A stretch of 27,535 nucleotides of DNA from Chara braunii (GCA_003427395.1 BFEA01000252.1:1318853-1346387), one strand, 5' to 3'; positions 7,981 through 18,946 are shown, counted from the first letter of the stretch. Notes: generated from the letters alone by a model not told the origin. Numbers and translations: made by a program.

Positions 7981-10900
7981 CTACAGAGCCCACCATTTCC
8001 AGATTCGCCTTGAAGCCGGACAGTCCCACCACAGATGTTTAGTGGACTCAAAGGCCCATAAGCAACGCTTACACTGTGCGTTGACTTTCATTCCCCCGCC
8101 TAGCAACCACACAGCTGAGGGTGTTGCTAGGAGCGAAGCAAGCCACAGCAGAGCAGCTGCTCGTTGGTTTGGAGAGGTTACAAGCTGCTGCCAACATGTT
8201 TGAATAGCCCGCCTGATTTCTCCCGAGTCTTTTGGCAGCACTCTTCCCCATCTCTTTGTGGTCGTCGTCAATGGGGACCAACCCCGTGTCTGCATATCAT
8301 AGGCCAACTTTATTGAGTAATCGCACAGTTTAACATTATTTCCCTGAGTCCCTCTTCCTCTCCATGCCCATTGATACGAGTCTGCTCTCAGTTTTGCTAG
8401 CGGTGTTCCTTTATTCCAGATCACCACCTTCCACTCGCCTTCCTCACTTACCTCTTCTCTCACCCTTACTTCCTGTAGCGGGCCAGTTGGGATAGTAATT
8501 ATCCTTTCTTCCTCCTTCCCGGGCCTGTTAATTAGGTTCCCTTCCTCATCTATTTGGTCCCATTGCTGAAACTTTCACCCTCCATTCTCCCTAAGCTCCA
8601 TTAGTTTTAAGAAACAACGTGTGGGGCTCTGGGTTTCCATCTTGTACCACATCCCAGAAGGGTTAAACCCTTCTGGGCTCAGGGTCCATCTCCATTCCTC
8701 GGGGATTGCTTCTAAGACCAACAATCTTCTTCCCTTAATATATCTGTTCGGTCTTAGCTTATCCTCCAGTTCCTCCACCGATTGCCACTTTTCCATCAAG
8801 TTATTCCACAGGTCCCGTATCCTTACCACCCCCCGTTCCACCCATGATCTGCTGAAGCTGCCCGGTGCAGCATTCGCCATCAACATACATCCTTCTGTGT
8901 CCCTCATTAGAGGGTTCTCAAAGATGATTTGTTCTAGTACCTCTTCCTTTATTTTTGGTTCAGTGACCATATCGGGTTTAACCCTTCTTCATGCCTCCTG
9001 TACTGCTGCCCAGAACTCTGAACTCACTCTCCTCCTCATGAATGATTCAATCCAGACACACACCCAAATATCCGACGGTCGTCTGAGGTTCCATTCTTTG
9101 CTCATGATTTGTTCTCCCAGTGACACCCAATGCTTGTTCCCATCCACACTAATTGCTCTAATGACCCACCTTGCCAGCAGCGAAATAGTTCTCTTCCCCG
9201 TGTCTGTTAGGCCTAGTCCACCCTCAAGCCTGGGGACACAGATCAAGTCCCATGCCACCTTCGACATGACCCCTTGGTCTTCCTCTGCCAGCGGCCGCCA
9301 AATGAATCTGGCCGCCTTTCTTTCGACAATGGCTTGAGTCCTTTTTCCAATTGGCCTAACGTTCCCCACGTACCACAACAGTGCAAACAAGGCTGCATTT
9401 ACCACCAACGCTCGCCCCAGTAGTGACAAATGTGGGGCTTTTCCCCATCATGATGTCGACATTCGTTGCATGACCCTTGATTGCATAATCTCATTTTGAC
9501 GGAGCACGAATGAAGATAAGGCTACCTGCACCCCTAGGAAACGCTCGGACTCCCTATCTTTAATGCGTTTCATCCCCCAGTTCACTGCTGGTTCGTGATT
9601 ACGTGGTAGGAAGAACTCAGACTTAGACCAGTTGATTGCCGCTTTGGACAATTCTTCGTACTGCTTTAAGCAATACCGGAGCGCCGTCATTGACTCTTTC
9701 GTGTTCGCTGACACTGCAAATAGGTTGTCTTCTAAAGCTTTTACCTTGCAGGCCTTGTGGTGTATGTCCAATCCTACAATTTGAGCATGTGCTCCAATAT
9801 TATTTAAGGACACCTCTCAGTGAACCGCAAACAGGAGAGGGGCTGAAGGGCACCCCTGTCTCAATGAGCGTGTCAACCTGAACGGTGCAGAGATGTGGCC
9901 ATTAATCATGACTGTCGCAGACGACAATGAATACCGTGCAACTGCCCAAGAGAAAAATATCTCCCCAAATCCCATCCATCGTAGGGTGGTTAAAACGTAT
10001 GACCAGTTTACTCTGTCATATGCTTTTTCCATATCCAACAAAAACACAACCACGTCCAGGTCATCTCTGTTGACTATCTCCAGGGCTTCGATCGCTGTCA
10101 CAATATTCTCGTATATGAACCTCCCCTGCACGAACGCAACCTGGTCGTCCTCTACAAGTTGGGGAAGATATCTCCCTAACCTACGTGCTAGGACCTTCGC
10201 TAAAATTGGACGCCAATTCCGTATCTCATTTGTGTCTCCGTTTTTGAACAATATAGAAATAATTCTTATACACGCACTTGCCGGGAGCTTCCCTCCTTGC
10301 TGAATTTCATTGTACACCCCCACCAAGTCTTCTCCTACCACTTCCCTGTGGAGATGGTAAAATTCTACAGGTAGGCCATCGTTCCCTGGGGTCTTACCCC
10401 TCGCCATGGCCTTCACTGCTTTCCCTGCTTCCTTCTTGGTGATTGGACGATCTAGGTCTAAACGTGCTTACGTTGTGAGTTAGTATTAGTCCAGTGTTCC
10501 GATCCCACCTCCAGATTAGTTTTTGCTCCCTCCCCCACTCTCCTAGATGTCACGATATCCCGGTAGTAGAGTACCACATAATTACACATATCTCTCAGGG
10601 ACTGTGCCAGCAACTCTTCCACCTCGAAAGGGTGCTTCAACTCTTTCATGTTCTGGGCTGTTCTCGTTGGGACTAGTTTCTTGAAGGATTCCTTCGTCGT
10701 CCTGTCATAGACCACTAGTCCTTTGACTTTCGCCCTCTCCGCCCACTGCTCCGACTTCTCTTGTTGTAGGGGACGACGAACTCTCTCCTTCCCCCAAGTC
10801 AATTCTGATATGGGGTGTACCTTCATTCTCTCCTCTGCTTCTTGAACCTTCCTCCAAGATTCTTTTTCCGTCTTGTTCCTGTTCAGAGCGAGGATCTTTG

Positions 10901-11797
10901 AGAAGACGTTGACTGGGTTAGACAAGATTCTTGAACCCCCTTCCCACCATTCCGCCAGCGTTGCAAAATTTTCCTTCTGTTTTTCCAATCTTCCCCAGAA
11001 CTCCTCTATCCACATGTTTAGACCTTCCTCCTTCAGGTTGCACGTGTTTAACTTAAAGTACCCCTTCCCTCTCGCCTGCTCCGGACCTAAATTAAATACC
11101 CCGATAACGGATTTGTGATCGGACACTGGATTATTCGTCGCTGCAATCCTTACCACTACTTCCCGAATACGGCCACCTGTCAACAGGAAGTCCAGTCTCC
11201 TACCTCTTCCTCGATGTGAGAACCAAGTGAAGCCCTTCTCTGTCGGGTTCATCTCCCTAAACGAGTCCTGAAGGTTTAGATCTTCCATGAGGTCTACCAA
11301 AGCAAGGACGTCGTTGGGGCATCCTTTTGACCTCTGTCCCGAAGACGAGTCCATCGAGGTGTTTCAGTGCCTGCAATCACGATGTTATCAACATCAGGTA
11401 ACACGTATTTCAATTCTTCAAGGAAGTCTATGCGCTCTTTCCTTTCCACATGTGCGTAAATTGAGACGACTGCCTAAGTCAGTTCCTCTACCCCTAGTAC
11501 TACCCAAGCCCACCTACCCCAGATGTCGGCGTAGTAGTCCAAAATCTCCATTCCGAAGTCTCTGTGGATCAAGATAGCGACTCCCCCCTTTGTTCCCCTT
11601 GCGGCCGCCCATATCTGAGGGTCGTCCCACCATCTGCCCAGTTCGTTGATTTTATCGTTATTTAACTTAGTTTCTTGGAAGCACGCGATCGAAATCTTAT
11701 TCCTATATAGCCACGATCTTACCCTCGGTCTTTTTTGCCTACACGATGTATCACCAAACTCTTGGAGATTCCAACTGGCTAGGCGTAACCTAACCAT
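7981..11797 (-). pseudogene. LINE ORF2: AP endonuclease, reverse transcriptase, zf-RVT
   Basis: The frame starts at an ATG at 11797 giving L-A-S-W-N-L-Q-E-F-G, the first endonuclease motif, followed by Q-E-T-K and G-G-V-A-I-L. The S-D-H-K-S motif near 11115-11130 closes the endonuclease. The G-D-x-N position near 11373 is destroyed by a frameshift. The RT starts near 10416 with K-T-P-G-N-D-G-L-P and has motif A L-D-M-E-K-A-Y-D and motif B L-R-Q-G-C-P-S-A-P. Motif C is degraded (A-L-E-D-N where Y-A-D-D is expected), followed by F-L-G-V. The C-terminus carries C-K-R-C and H-L-W-W-D-C-P, a zf-RVT finger (about 8010-8065). The part from 10416 to 7981 stays in one frame with TGA stops at 9817, 9448, 8989 and 8575. 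A TAG near 11474 and another frameshift near 10460 are also present. It would nick DNA and copy LINE RNA onto it. Confidence 0.85.
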
Positions 11798-11811
11798 TCA
11801 CTCGTGCATTC

Positions 11812-14090
11812 CCTTGTTGCGATTGCATTTGGGACGACGTAGCCCCATCACTCGGCCAATGGGACATGAGAGCATTGCAGATGAAAACGAAATCTAGCTT
11901 CTTATCTTTAGGAATGCGCATCTTCAAATCCGCTAGCGCATTAGCTGTGATCGAGAGCTGGGAGATTAGAAATCGTGCTAATTCCTACCTTTTGCATTCA
12001 ACAAAAACTGACAGCGGTACCAGCCTCAACCCCATCGCTTCCAGCTCTTGGGCCTTAATTCCATGAGCCTTACATCCACTATCGGAATGTAGAATTTTAT
12101 TCTACTCTCCAATGGGCCGAACAGGACCCTAGGCATGGTAACCTCAGGGATCACTCTGGCCGGAAAGGAATTCAAATACAACGTTCTCAATCACTCCTCT
12201 ACGTCCAGCAGGGTCGGCATGTCTGGGACTGCTTGTCTGAACCACGTCAACTGACCTAACCCTTTTTGCCAAAGTACGACCCAGAAGGCGTTTCTTACCA
12301 TTGTGCATAGTAGCGGGACAATGTACTGCGCCATCACGGCCTATTGACCATGTGCTGTCGTAGCGAGCCTTCTGTCTCGTCTTGTGTTGTTCCCAGGTGT
12401 CACCATCCCTACTTCATGACTTACTGACCTCTCCGACCCTTCTCTCGATACCCTCGAGGGTTCCGGGTTGACTTCCGACTTCCTGCTTAGTCTTCTCTGT
12501 TTCCCAGCCGAGTGTCCTCTCGACCTTCCAGATGTGCCTTCCATTACCCTCCTTGGGGTACTCGATCCACTCGGATCGGCTCCTAGTCTTTCTGCTCTTG
12601 GTTGAGCGCTTTCGCTTCCGCCACTACCTCCGAACGCGGCCTGTCCTCCCTGGCTAGGTAGCCCTGAGGGGTTCGTCATCTGTAGTCACACTTGTCCTTG
12701 CGTGGTCGCCGGTCCCCACGCCCCTTGCCCACTTGGCATTCCTTGCCACGATCCTCCTTCGGCTCCCTGCCATGCTCCCATCCCTCCTCCGTTGTACAGG
12801 TTTCAGTTTTGCATCGGGATGCCCCCCTGCCACATGCCTCCTTGGGGAATGGTCCCCTGAATGCCTGGGAAGCCCTGGCCACTTTGAGCACCTCCGAAAG
12901 CCGGATAGCTCGCTTGTGTTCTCACTATACCTGGCTGCATGTGGTGGTTCCCGTTCCCTCTTGATGGCGAGAAAACCGGGTTATTTCGGATTGAACTTGC
13001 TGCCCCGGACGTTGCTGGTACTGCCAGTCTCGGTGCCAGTGTGCCTTGATAGTTGATGCTGGCGCCACCACCTCCTGGTGTAGACGACCTTCCTTGTTGT
13101 TGGGACGACTGTTGGCCACCCGCTCCTCCTACTCCCCTCCCTTGATTCTGGTTTCCTCCTCCCCGACATTCCTGCTCCGAGTGGAAAAACTGATTACACT
13201 TCCTACATTTCAAAGTCCCCGCGGTGGCCAAGCGAATCTCTAGTGTGTCGCCTTTCGCCGTCTCTATCCATAACACATCCTTCATGTTTGCCCGTGCTTC
13301 AGGCTCTATATCAAACCTGGCATTTACTAACGCCGGTCGCAGCGGATCTGCATCCGTGGGGTGCGCGAGAATGATCTTGCCGATAGCCTTCTCGATCTGC
13401 GCATAAATAAAAGGCATGTCGTCAAGTGGGATCTGCAGAGCGATAACCCAGAACGTGTTGTCATCCTCTTGCCTTCTTATTTCCTTGAACTCCGCGCGTG
13501 TCATCCATGGCTTGAAAATAATCTTGTAATTGACATCCCCCAACGTGATCTCCACTTGGCCTTCCGCTACCATGAACTCGGCTAGTTCCCTGGCCTTAGG
13601 TACATACGAGGCCACTCCTAGTCCTTCTATCTTAATTCTCTGCTATCTGCTCATTGCCCAGTACCCAGCCGTCCTCAAATGCTCGAACCAAGTCATCTTT
13701 GACTTTCCTCGGAAGATACCTGGCCGCGTCCTTGAAGATCACTGTTACGGTTCTCTCCTTGAGCCACTTGACCTTGATGTCGTTGAGGGACGTATTAAGT
13801 TTGAACCTCACTTCTCTACCACCATTTCACCCGGGTCAATCTTTGTGGGGTATACCCCGTCGTCATAGCACATCGCTAACAAATCCCTAATCCTATCCTC
13901 ATCTTCCCAATAGTTTTGTTCTTCCTGCGGGCCCGGGGGGGGGAGAACGCCTCGTGCCTCCTTGCCCTCCCATCTCCTCCATTGGTTTCTGCCTCCACAC
14001 CCTTCGATGCTCTAACCTTGCCTTCTAAGTTGTCTTCTGCCCCTAGCTTCGACTGCTTCTCTTTGTACTTTCTTAACTTCCTTCTTACTC
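11812..14090 (-). pseudogene. LINE ORF1: nucleic-acid-binding protein with CCHC knuckle
   Basis: The main open part is 13615 to 12803. It starts with an alpha/beta domain of the type common in plant LINE ORF1 (DUF4283-like; W-M-T-R-A-E-F and F-W-V-I-A-L-Q-I-P-L segments). A knuckle C-R-K-C-N-Q-F-F-H-S-E-Q-E-C follows near 13168-13210, with all ligands in CX2CX4HX4C spacing, then a long Gly/Gln/Ser-rich tail. The same frame continues past TGA 12803 and a second TGA near 12683 to TAG 12341 with an Arg/Ser-rich segment. Out-of-phase pieces upstream (about 13620-13950, e.g. L-L-A-M-C-Y-D-D-G-V-Y-P) and downstream to about 11812 look like its N- and C-terminal parts. It would coat LINE RNA and form the RNP. 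The domain call is by resemblance only. Confidence 0.7.
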
Positions 14091-14327
14091 AAGTTCTTGC
14101 ATGAGTTCCCTTGGGGGGTTGCGCCCTCTGTCTCGCCTCATTACCAATGGCTAAGAGGCGCCATATCCACCCTTGAAGCAGGGCGCTTGGTATGAGTAAC
14201 TCCAGGGCGAAACCTCGGTGGAGACGTCCTGGATAGCAGCTCGGGTTCTGACGAGCCCGACAACGCTTGGCAGAGCGCGTAGCGCTGACCGAAGCAAGGT
14301 CGCGCATCCCCGGAAAGGTCCCCCTTC
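14091..14327 (-). other. LINE 5' end
   Basis: This is minus-strand sequence upstream of the recognisable ORF1, ending exactly at the target duplication. A minus-strand open frame crosses it but also runs through the duplication and into the TIR element, so it is not a LINE gene. It probably holds the internal promoter or 5' UTR; no motif is convincing. Confidence 0.5.
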
Positions 14328-14339
14328 GTGCGCCAAGTC
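14328..14339. repeat. LINE target site duplication, right copy
   Basis: GTGCGCCAAGTC here is identical to 7032-7043 and marks the 5' boundary of the LINE. Confidence 0.85.
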
Positions 14340-14460
14340 CTACCGAACCGCCGTCAGTCTTTTTTGTTTTATTTTTGGTTGTGGCCTCGAGCCAATGCGG
14401 TCCGGTAGGTCGAAGCCCAAATGCCGCGGCTGATAGCTGGGCCAAGTACTGGTGGTTTAA
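14340..14460. mobile_element. small TIR element copy A, right part
   Basis: The part runs from the LINE junction to the terminal repeat ATAGCTGGGCCAAGTACTGG (14433-14452), which continues to GGTTTAA. That terminus is the inverted copy of 6980-7007 with one mismatch. Inside, CCTACCGAACCG and CGGTCCGGTAGGTCG are imperfect inverted repeats around a T-rich loop, so the whole element can fold back on itself. No coding capacity. Confidence 0.7.
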
Positions 14461-14461
14461 A

Positions 14462-14669
14462 CCAACCACCAGTACTTGGCCCAGCTATTGATGTCGAGCC
14501 TGAAATGCCTTTGCGCACCAATTTTCGTTGAAGCGCCGGGGTACCGTTTCAATTTTTGTTTGGCTGGCGCTTCCGGCCATTGTGGTCCGGTACCCCGAAA
14601 CCCTAAAGGCACGGCGCGTTAACGGGAAAGCGTCGCGGCCGATAGCTGGGCCAAATACTGGTGGTTTAA
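14462..14669. mobile_element. small TIR (MITE-like, foldback) element copy B
   Basis: The copy starts with AACCACCAGTACTTGGCCCA (from 14464) and ends with the inverted sequence ATAGCTGGGCCAAATACTGG running to GGTTTAA (14642-14669). Inner inverted repeats CCGGGGTACCG and CGGTACCCCG flank a T-rich centre, matching the design of copy A. It directly abuts copy A. The TTAA at the outer ends could be a target site of the piggyBac type, but this is a guess. No coding capacity; length about 207 bp. Confidence 0.68.
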
Positions 14670-15500
14670 GCTCTTGCATCTGGACGTGTTTTGAGAAGAA
14701 ATGCAGAAAAGCAGTTGAATCTCAATTTTCTGCATCTTTCCAAGGCACTGCTCTAGATTCACGCGCTCAATATAATTCTCTTTGCTAGTGGGACCTAGCC
14801 CCAGATTCGACAGGTAATTGAATTGGTTGGGCCTTTATAATTTTTTGTTGAAAGCCAATTAATGCATTGAGATGAGATTAGGGTCTAATCCCACTTCTTA
14901 TTCGGCATGTAGTTCTGGGCGAAAACAGGATCCGACTTCTTTCCCGACAATTCAGCGGAGGCCCCATATCATCATAGATGTGAAAACGTTAGTAGACGTG
15001 CCGCGACGTCCACGTTTTGCGTTCATGTAGTTCTTTCGGAAATAGGAAGGGGCCACGACCGTCTTTTGTAGCGAAAAAGAAGGGGCGGTTTTTCGCTTCG
15101 TGTTTTTTTTTTTTTTTTTTTTTTTTTTGTGGTCCACATAGGTTTTTGTCCGTTATCTGTGGTGCACTGCGGTGTGTGACATCTGCATCGAGTGGCCGTT
15201 GAAGTGGGACACAGGAGGGCCCACCGTTTTGGTCCTACCCCCTAGCAGGCTCTCGCGACAATTCCCAACAATTCGAAGCTTGTGGGGAATCCGCTACTTT
15301 GGCCGGTGTCGTCAGACACTGGTGGAACCTGCATCTTCACTTTCCCCACCTCAAACACCCGTGAACACCATCACTCCACCTTGATATCTGCCATTACCAT
15401 CACTTGGCCCTCATATCCGTTGCGGTCTTTCTCCACTGCCGCCTGTTGGGAGGTGTCGTTGTGATCAGAGTTGGTCCATAGTCGTTGACGTCGCCATCGC
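14670..15500. other. low-gene DNA, one poly-T tract
   Basis: No supported gene. A T run at 15103-15128 could be the poly-A end of a minus-strand retroposon, but I found no flanking duplication. GATTAGGGTCTAATCCC near 14876 is a short palindrome. Pieces of open frame from 15282 on are weak. Confidence 0.5.
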
Positions 15501-15509
15501 ATGCCAATA

Positions 15510-17162
15510 CTCAGTGGATTCAAGCTTGTGCGAAGACTTTTCGTCAGGTATGGATGCATACCGACAACCTCTTCAAAGTCGATCCCCTTCCCTGATGCCC
15601 CTTCTGATGGACGCAAGCGCGCAGGACAACCCGCCTTCGACGAATGCCACGTATGGATCGTCTCTCCAGGGCCCCTCACCATCGACCTCAGGGTTTGATG
15701 GGCACGATATCGCCTCCCAGTATAGAAAGGCCTGCCACCATTGACCACTTTCAAGCACATTAATACATCAATTTACAGTCCCGGGAGAGCGGCACGCAGC
15801 ATGACAGCCCTCCTCACCGAAGGTAGAAGTCCAGGTCCTGTGTCCGGTGGATGGCTAGACGTGAGGATAACATCTAATGAAACGCAGTACGACGCGTGGG
15901 GGATGACATCTATGCCTGCGTTGCATTGATCTTTTGGTGAGGCAGGGGTCGGCGAAGGGTTGCAATCTGGGGAAACACATCACATCCACAGTGTGTGGTT
16001 AGGAGGGGGGTGTGGCTTGAACTCATCCACGGGGATGGATGGCCCTCCAACCCCTTATGTCGGTCCGCCACATGGCAACATCCCATACGCTCGGCCGCTG
16101 GTGATGTCATCAACCGGCGTCAACAACGACAACCCGCCGTGCGATGTGGATGATGTGGAAGTCGAAGAGTCAAATGCGGACGCAAGCATGGGTGACGCAT
16201 TGGGCGGACCGACAACGGACATTGTAGGGACCTAATACACTGGTCATCTCGCAGTCGAGACGACGAAGCAGGGGGCCAGTGGAGCTGATGTGGCGAAATC
16301 ACCGGAGGTCACGGTGCGGAGGAGAACAAAGACGTGGGGAGGGGTGAAGAAAGGAGTTGAAAATAGGGGGAAAGGGAAAAGCCAGGCTCCTGATTGCGGA
16401 TTCCAGGAGAGTCTCGATCTGCTGCGACTCATGTTAAACTTTGAGGAAGATTGTCTGCAGCAGAAGAGAAAAGGAAGGGAGAAGATGAGGGGTAGGAAGG
16501 AGAAGTATGCCTGGATTGTTGCAAAGCTGGTGGAGAAAGGGTACGAAAAGCATACCCACGACGATTGCGAAAGGAAGTTTTATGGCCTGCTTGATGCAAC
16601 AAAAATAAGTCGCGATTTTGGTAAGAAATTTTGAGCGGCCGGTTATTGGAGGATGACTAGGGACGCAAGAAGGGAAGTTGGACTGCCTTTATCGTATGAG
16701 TTCATTCTTTGAAACACTCCAGTGGGAGCTGGCAAAAACTCATGGCACATGACACTGTGAGGGGATGATGCGAAGTGTGCATCTCCAACCAGGGCAACGA
16801 GCAGGGGAACAAATGATGAAACAACTAGCGGTGACAGCGAGAGCACCCATGGCGCGAAGTTGCCATGCACGGGAGGAGGGAGGGGACCTAACAGACTATG
16901 CACGTCTAACAGTGAGGCTGATGGTGGAAGGGATGGGTCTTTTGTGGAAATTGCTCATGCTCTAGTTAATGCTCAGGACAAGCTATCAAACAAGCTGGAT
17001 GCTAGTTTCGCTCAGGCCATGGATGACCTTAACAAGACATTGGCCAAAGGGAACTCCGCGTTGCTCCAATGCTTTGCAATGCTTTCGGGGTCCATGGCGG
17101 GTTGTCCTGTTTCTATTGGCGGTATCGGTGATGGCGAACGGAACGATTGCCAGCACAAATGA
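15510..17162 (+). pseudogene. Myb/trihelix-like DNA-binding protein, dead copy
   Basis: From about 15960 to the TGA at 17160 there is one continuous frame interrupted by stops at 16233 (TAA), 16632 (TGA), near 16710 (TGA) and near 16755 (TGA). Residues coded at about 16400-16680 form a Myb/SANT-like (trihelix-type) domain: Y-A-W-I-V-A-K-L-V-E-K-G-Y, then C-E-R-K-F-Y-G-L-L, then, after the stop, G-Y-W-R-M-T-R-D-A-R. The first-helix Trp is not evident. A C-terminal helical segment (near 16935-17100) is rich in Leu, Ala, Asn and Lys. Upstream frames (15510-15900) are Ser/Pro-rich and may be the N-terminus in other phases. Such domains occur in plant transcription factors and in the Myb-like partner protein of PIF/Harbinger transposons. 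No transposase is visible here. Confidence 0.55.
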
Positions 17163-17340
17163 TCACCGATTTTTTATTTTTGCGTGAGGATGCTAATGTT
17201 TTTTTTTTTTTTTTTTCACGAACCTTATTAGACTTCTGCTTGTCAGTTTTTCGTATTCCACACATGCAAATCGAGAAGTGGGCGATGTGGAACTGATATG
17301 CGTCCATCTGCGTCTTGCCTCCATTGTCTCATTCTTGCAG
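17163..17340 (+). other. T-rich spacer, possible intron
   Basis: The stretch has a T run near 17200-17216 and ends with TCTCATTCTTGCAG|GT at 17340, a good splice acceptor. If it is an intron, the coiled-coil frame downstream could be the next exon of the Myb-like gene. No clear donor fixes its start. Confidence 0.3.
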
Positions 17341-17369
17341 GTCCGTCTTCATGTCTTCCTCCCCGCTCC

Positions 17370-17521
17370 GCGGTGTAAGCAAAGTAGTTAACATGGACGG
17401 CAATTTCGTTCTCACCCATGGAAGGATGATCGAACAGGCCCATAAGCCCGCGGTGTAAGCGAAGTGGTTAACATGGCCGACGATTTTGCTCTCACCCATA
17501 GAAGGATGATCGAACAGGGGG
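17370..17521 (+). repeat. tandem duplication of about 80 bp
   Basis: CGCGGTGTAAGC, GTGGTTAACATGG or GTAGTTAACATGG, CTCACCCAT and AGGATGATCGAACAGG occur in order at about 17370-17430 and again at 17450-17518. The copies differ at several positions. Confidence 0.8.
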
Positions 17522-17982
17522 AGCTTGACAAAGTGCACATGAGAGAGCGTGTTGCCATGGTGGAGGAAATAAAATGTTTGCAGGGGGAGCTTGACAAAGT
17601 GCACATGAGAGAGCGTGTTGCCATATCGAGAGCAGAGGTTGCAGAGCGTTTTGTCGCTCTCTTGCGGGAGGAGGTTCAATGATTGGAACATTTGTTGTCT
17701 CTATACGAAGGTGGCTCCCATTATTCTCCCGGGGAGCATGGCGGCTTCTTGACTACTGCGCAAAGTCCCGCGTGCAGCCAATGCGGTTTCGTCGCCAGTG
17801 TGACTGTTTCAATGAGCCCTGCGGGGTGGGACACGTTTCGTCGCACACCCCCTCCTCGTCCTGTCGCCACTGGCACCTGCGCCAGATCCCCTGTAGTGGT
17901 TGTTGCCATGTCGACAGACCGCACCGATGTCACAACTGTTGCTGAGCATTTGAGATGGGTGATGTCTATGAATGCAGATTAG
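17464..17982 (+). pseudogene. short coiled-coil protein fragment, one in-frame stop
   Basis: This frame of about 172 codons is broken by TGA 17680-17682. The first part contains M-A-D-D-F-A-L-T-H-R-R-M-I-E-Q and two copies of G-E-L-D-K-V-H-M-R-E-R-V-A, a Glu/Arg-rich coiled-coil pattern made by a 66-bp duplication. After the stop the frame turns to a Ser/Thr/Pro/Val-rich segment ending at TAG 17980. No family is recognised. It may be the 3' part of the Myb-like gene just upstream, joined by splicing, or an unrelated remnant. Its start is uncertain because the first duplicate copy upstream is closed by stops. Confidence 0.35.
17517..17624 (+). repeat. 42-bp direct repeat, 66-bp period
   Basis: The unit starting GGGGGAGCTTGACAAAGTGC and ending GTGTTGCCAT occurs at 17517-17558 and 17583-17624 with no differences that I can see. 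The period of 66 bp is a multiple of three, so the frame is kept. Confidence 0.88.
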
Positions 17983-18880
17983 GCAAGAATATGGAGATAG
18001 TACCCCCTTATGAACTGTTGTCACAGTTCAGTCCCTGTAGTCCTGGACTATTTTTAGTTTCACTCTCTTATGTCGACGTTGTGGCGAGTCTATATGAATG
18101 TCGTTAGCACGTGAATGATCATTTTTTGGGCATAAATGATGGTGCTATCCAGAGGAATTGGTGTCAGTGGCGAGTGTGTCATAATGGTGATCAATTGTTT
18201 TGAATTTGCATTTTGTTCTCGCTTTCGTGTAATGACGGCGTGACAACAATGTGCTTGATTTCGACAACAAGTGTTTATTTTTAAATTTTGCATGAGGATG
18301 TTTGCTTTTTTGTTGTCCCCTTCGTTTGCTTGTGTCTCTTCTGCCTAGTTTGTTTCTTTTCAGTGGATAATGATTTTGCCTTATATGGGAATGTGATAGA
18401 AAGGGGGAAGCAAAGAATGAGTGAGATGAATGCGATTGGGCTTATCACTTTCTTTCCTGCTCATGTTTGCTTTGCGGGATTTGCAATTGCTGTCATAAAT
18501 GGAGAAAACGTCATTCTTTGCATGTTTTTATCATGTGTACATTAAAGTTTGTAAATTCATGCCATGTTGGACTCGTTCCCTGCAACAAGACAGTTGTCAC
18601 CGTGATCATAAGATGACGTGCACGACAACAGTGATGGATGTAACATATCAGGTGAGGCATGGCTCCCAGGTCGTTTATTGTTCCCATGGGACACACAAAC
18701 ACACGCTCACACATACGTGCATCTACACTGTATAAAAAATAAGAGATAAAGAGAGCTCCTGTCGTTTACTTTTTTTTTAAGTGTCAATTGTTTGGAAAAA
18801 AAACACCAGCCACATACACATAGAAGAAGAACCCATCAAAATGATTGGGGGATTGTTGTTCCCTCACAAGCATTGGGACG

Positions 18881-18883
<3 letters not shown>
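17983..18883. other. intergenic DNA, no gene seen
   Basis: The sequence is AT-rich with no supported open frame. A short CACA-rich stretch lies near 18691-18718, followed by TGTATAAAAAATAAG at about 18730, which resembles a TATA box but has no gene downstream except the gypsy LTR. Confidence 0.5.

Positions 18884-18945
<62 letters not shown>
18884..18945 (+). repeat. (CT)n microsatellite at the gypsy insertion site
   Basis: A nearly pure CT tract of about 60 bp ends exactly where the 5' LTR begins with TGTTACATG. The target duplication of the element would lie within this tract and cannot be told from it. Confidence 0.9.

Positions 18946-18946
<1 letters not shown>

Larger units (their letters stand above)
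7044..14327 (-). mobile_element. LINE retrotransposon (plant L1-like), near full length, decayed
   Basis: On the minus strand the element ends at a 21-bp poly-A (T run 7044-7064 on plus) and is flanked by an exact 12-bp target duplication (7032-7043 and 14328-14339). It carries ORF1 with a CCHC knuckle, then ORF2 with an apurinic endonuclease, an RT and a zf-RVT zinc finger. This is the layout of plant L1-type LINEs. The length of about 7.3 kb and the presence of sequence upstream of ORF1 suggest a full or nearly full insertion. Stops and frameshifts in both ORFs mean it cannot move by itself. It sits inside a small TIR element, so it inserted later than that element. Confidence 0.88.

Noticed and set aside
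8621-9337. 238-codon plus-strand open frame
   Set aside because: It lies antisense to the LINE ORF2 region downstream of the RT, whose minus-strand translation matches the LINE family. The plus frame has no motifs.
14089-14469. 126-codon minus-strand frame
   Set aside because: It crosses three unrelated units (TIR element, LINE target duplication, LINE 5' end), so it cannot be a real gene.
15103-15128. poly-A tail of another minus-strand retroposon
   Set aside because: There is only a T run; no flanking duplication or retroelement coding sequence was found to the right of it.
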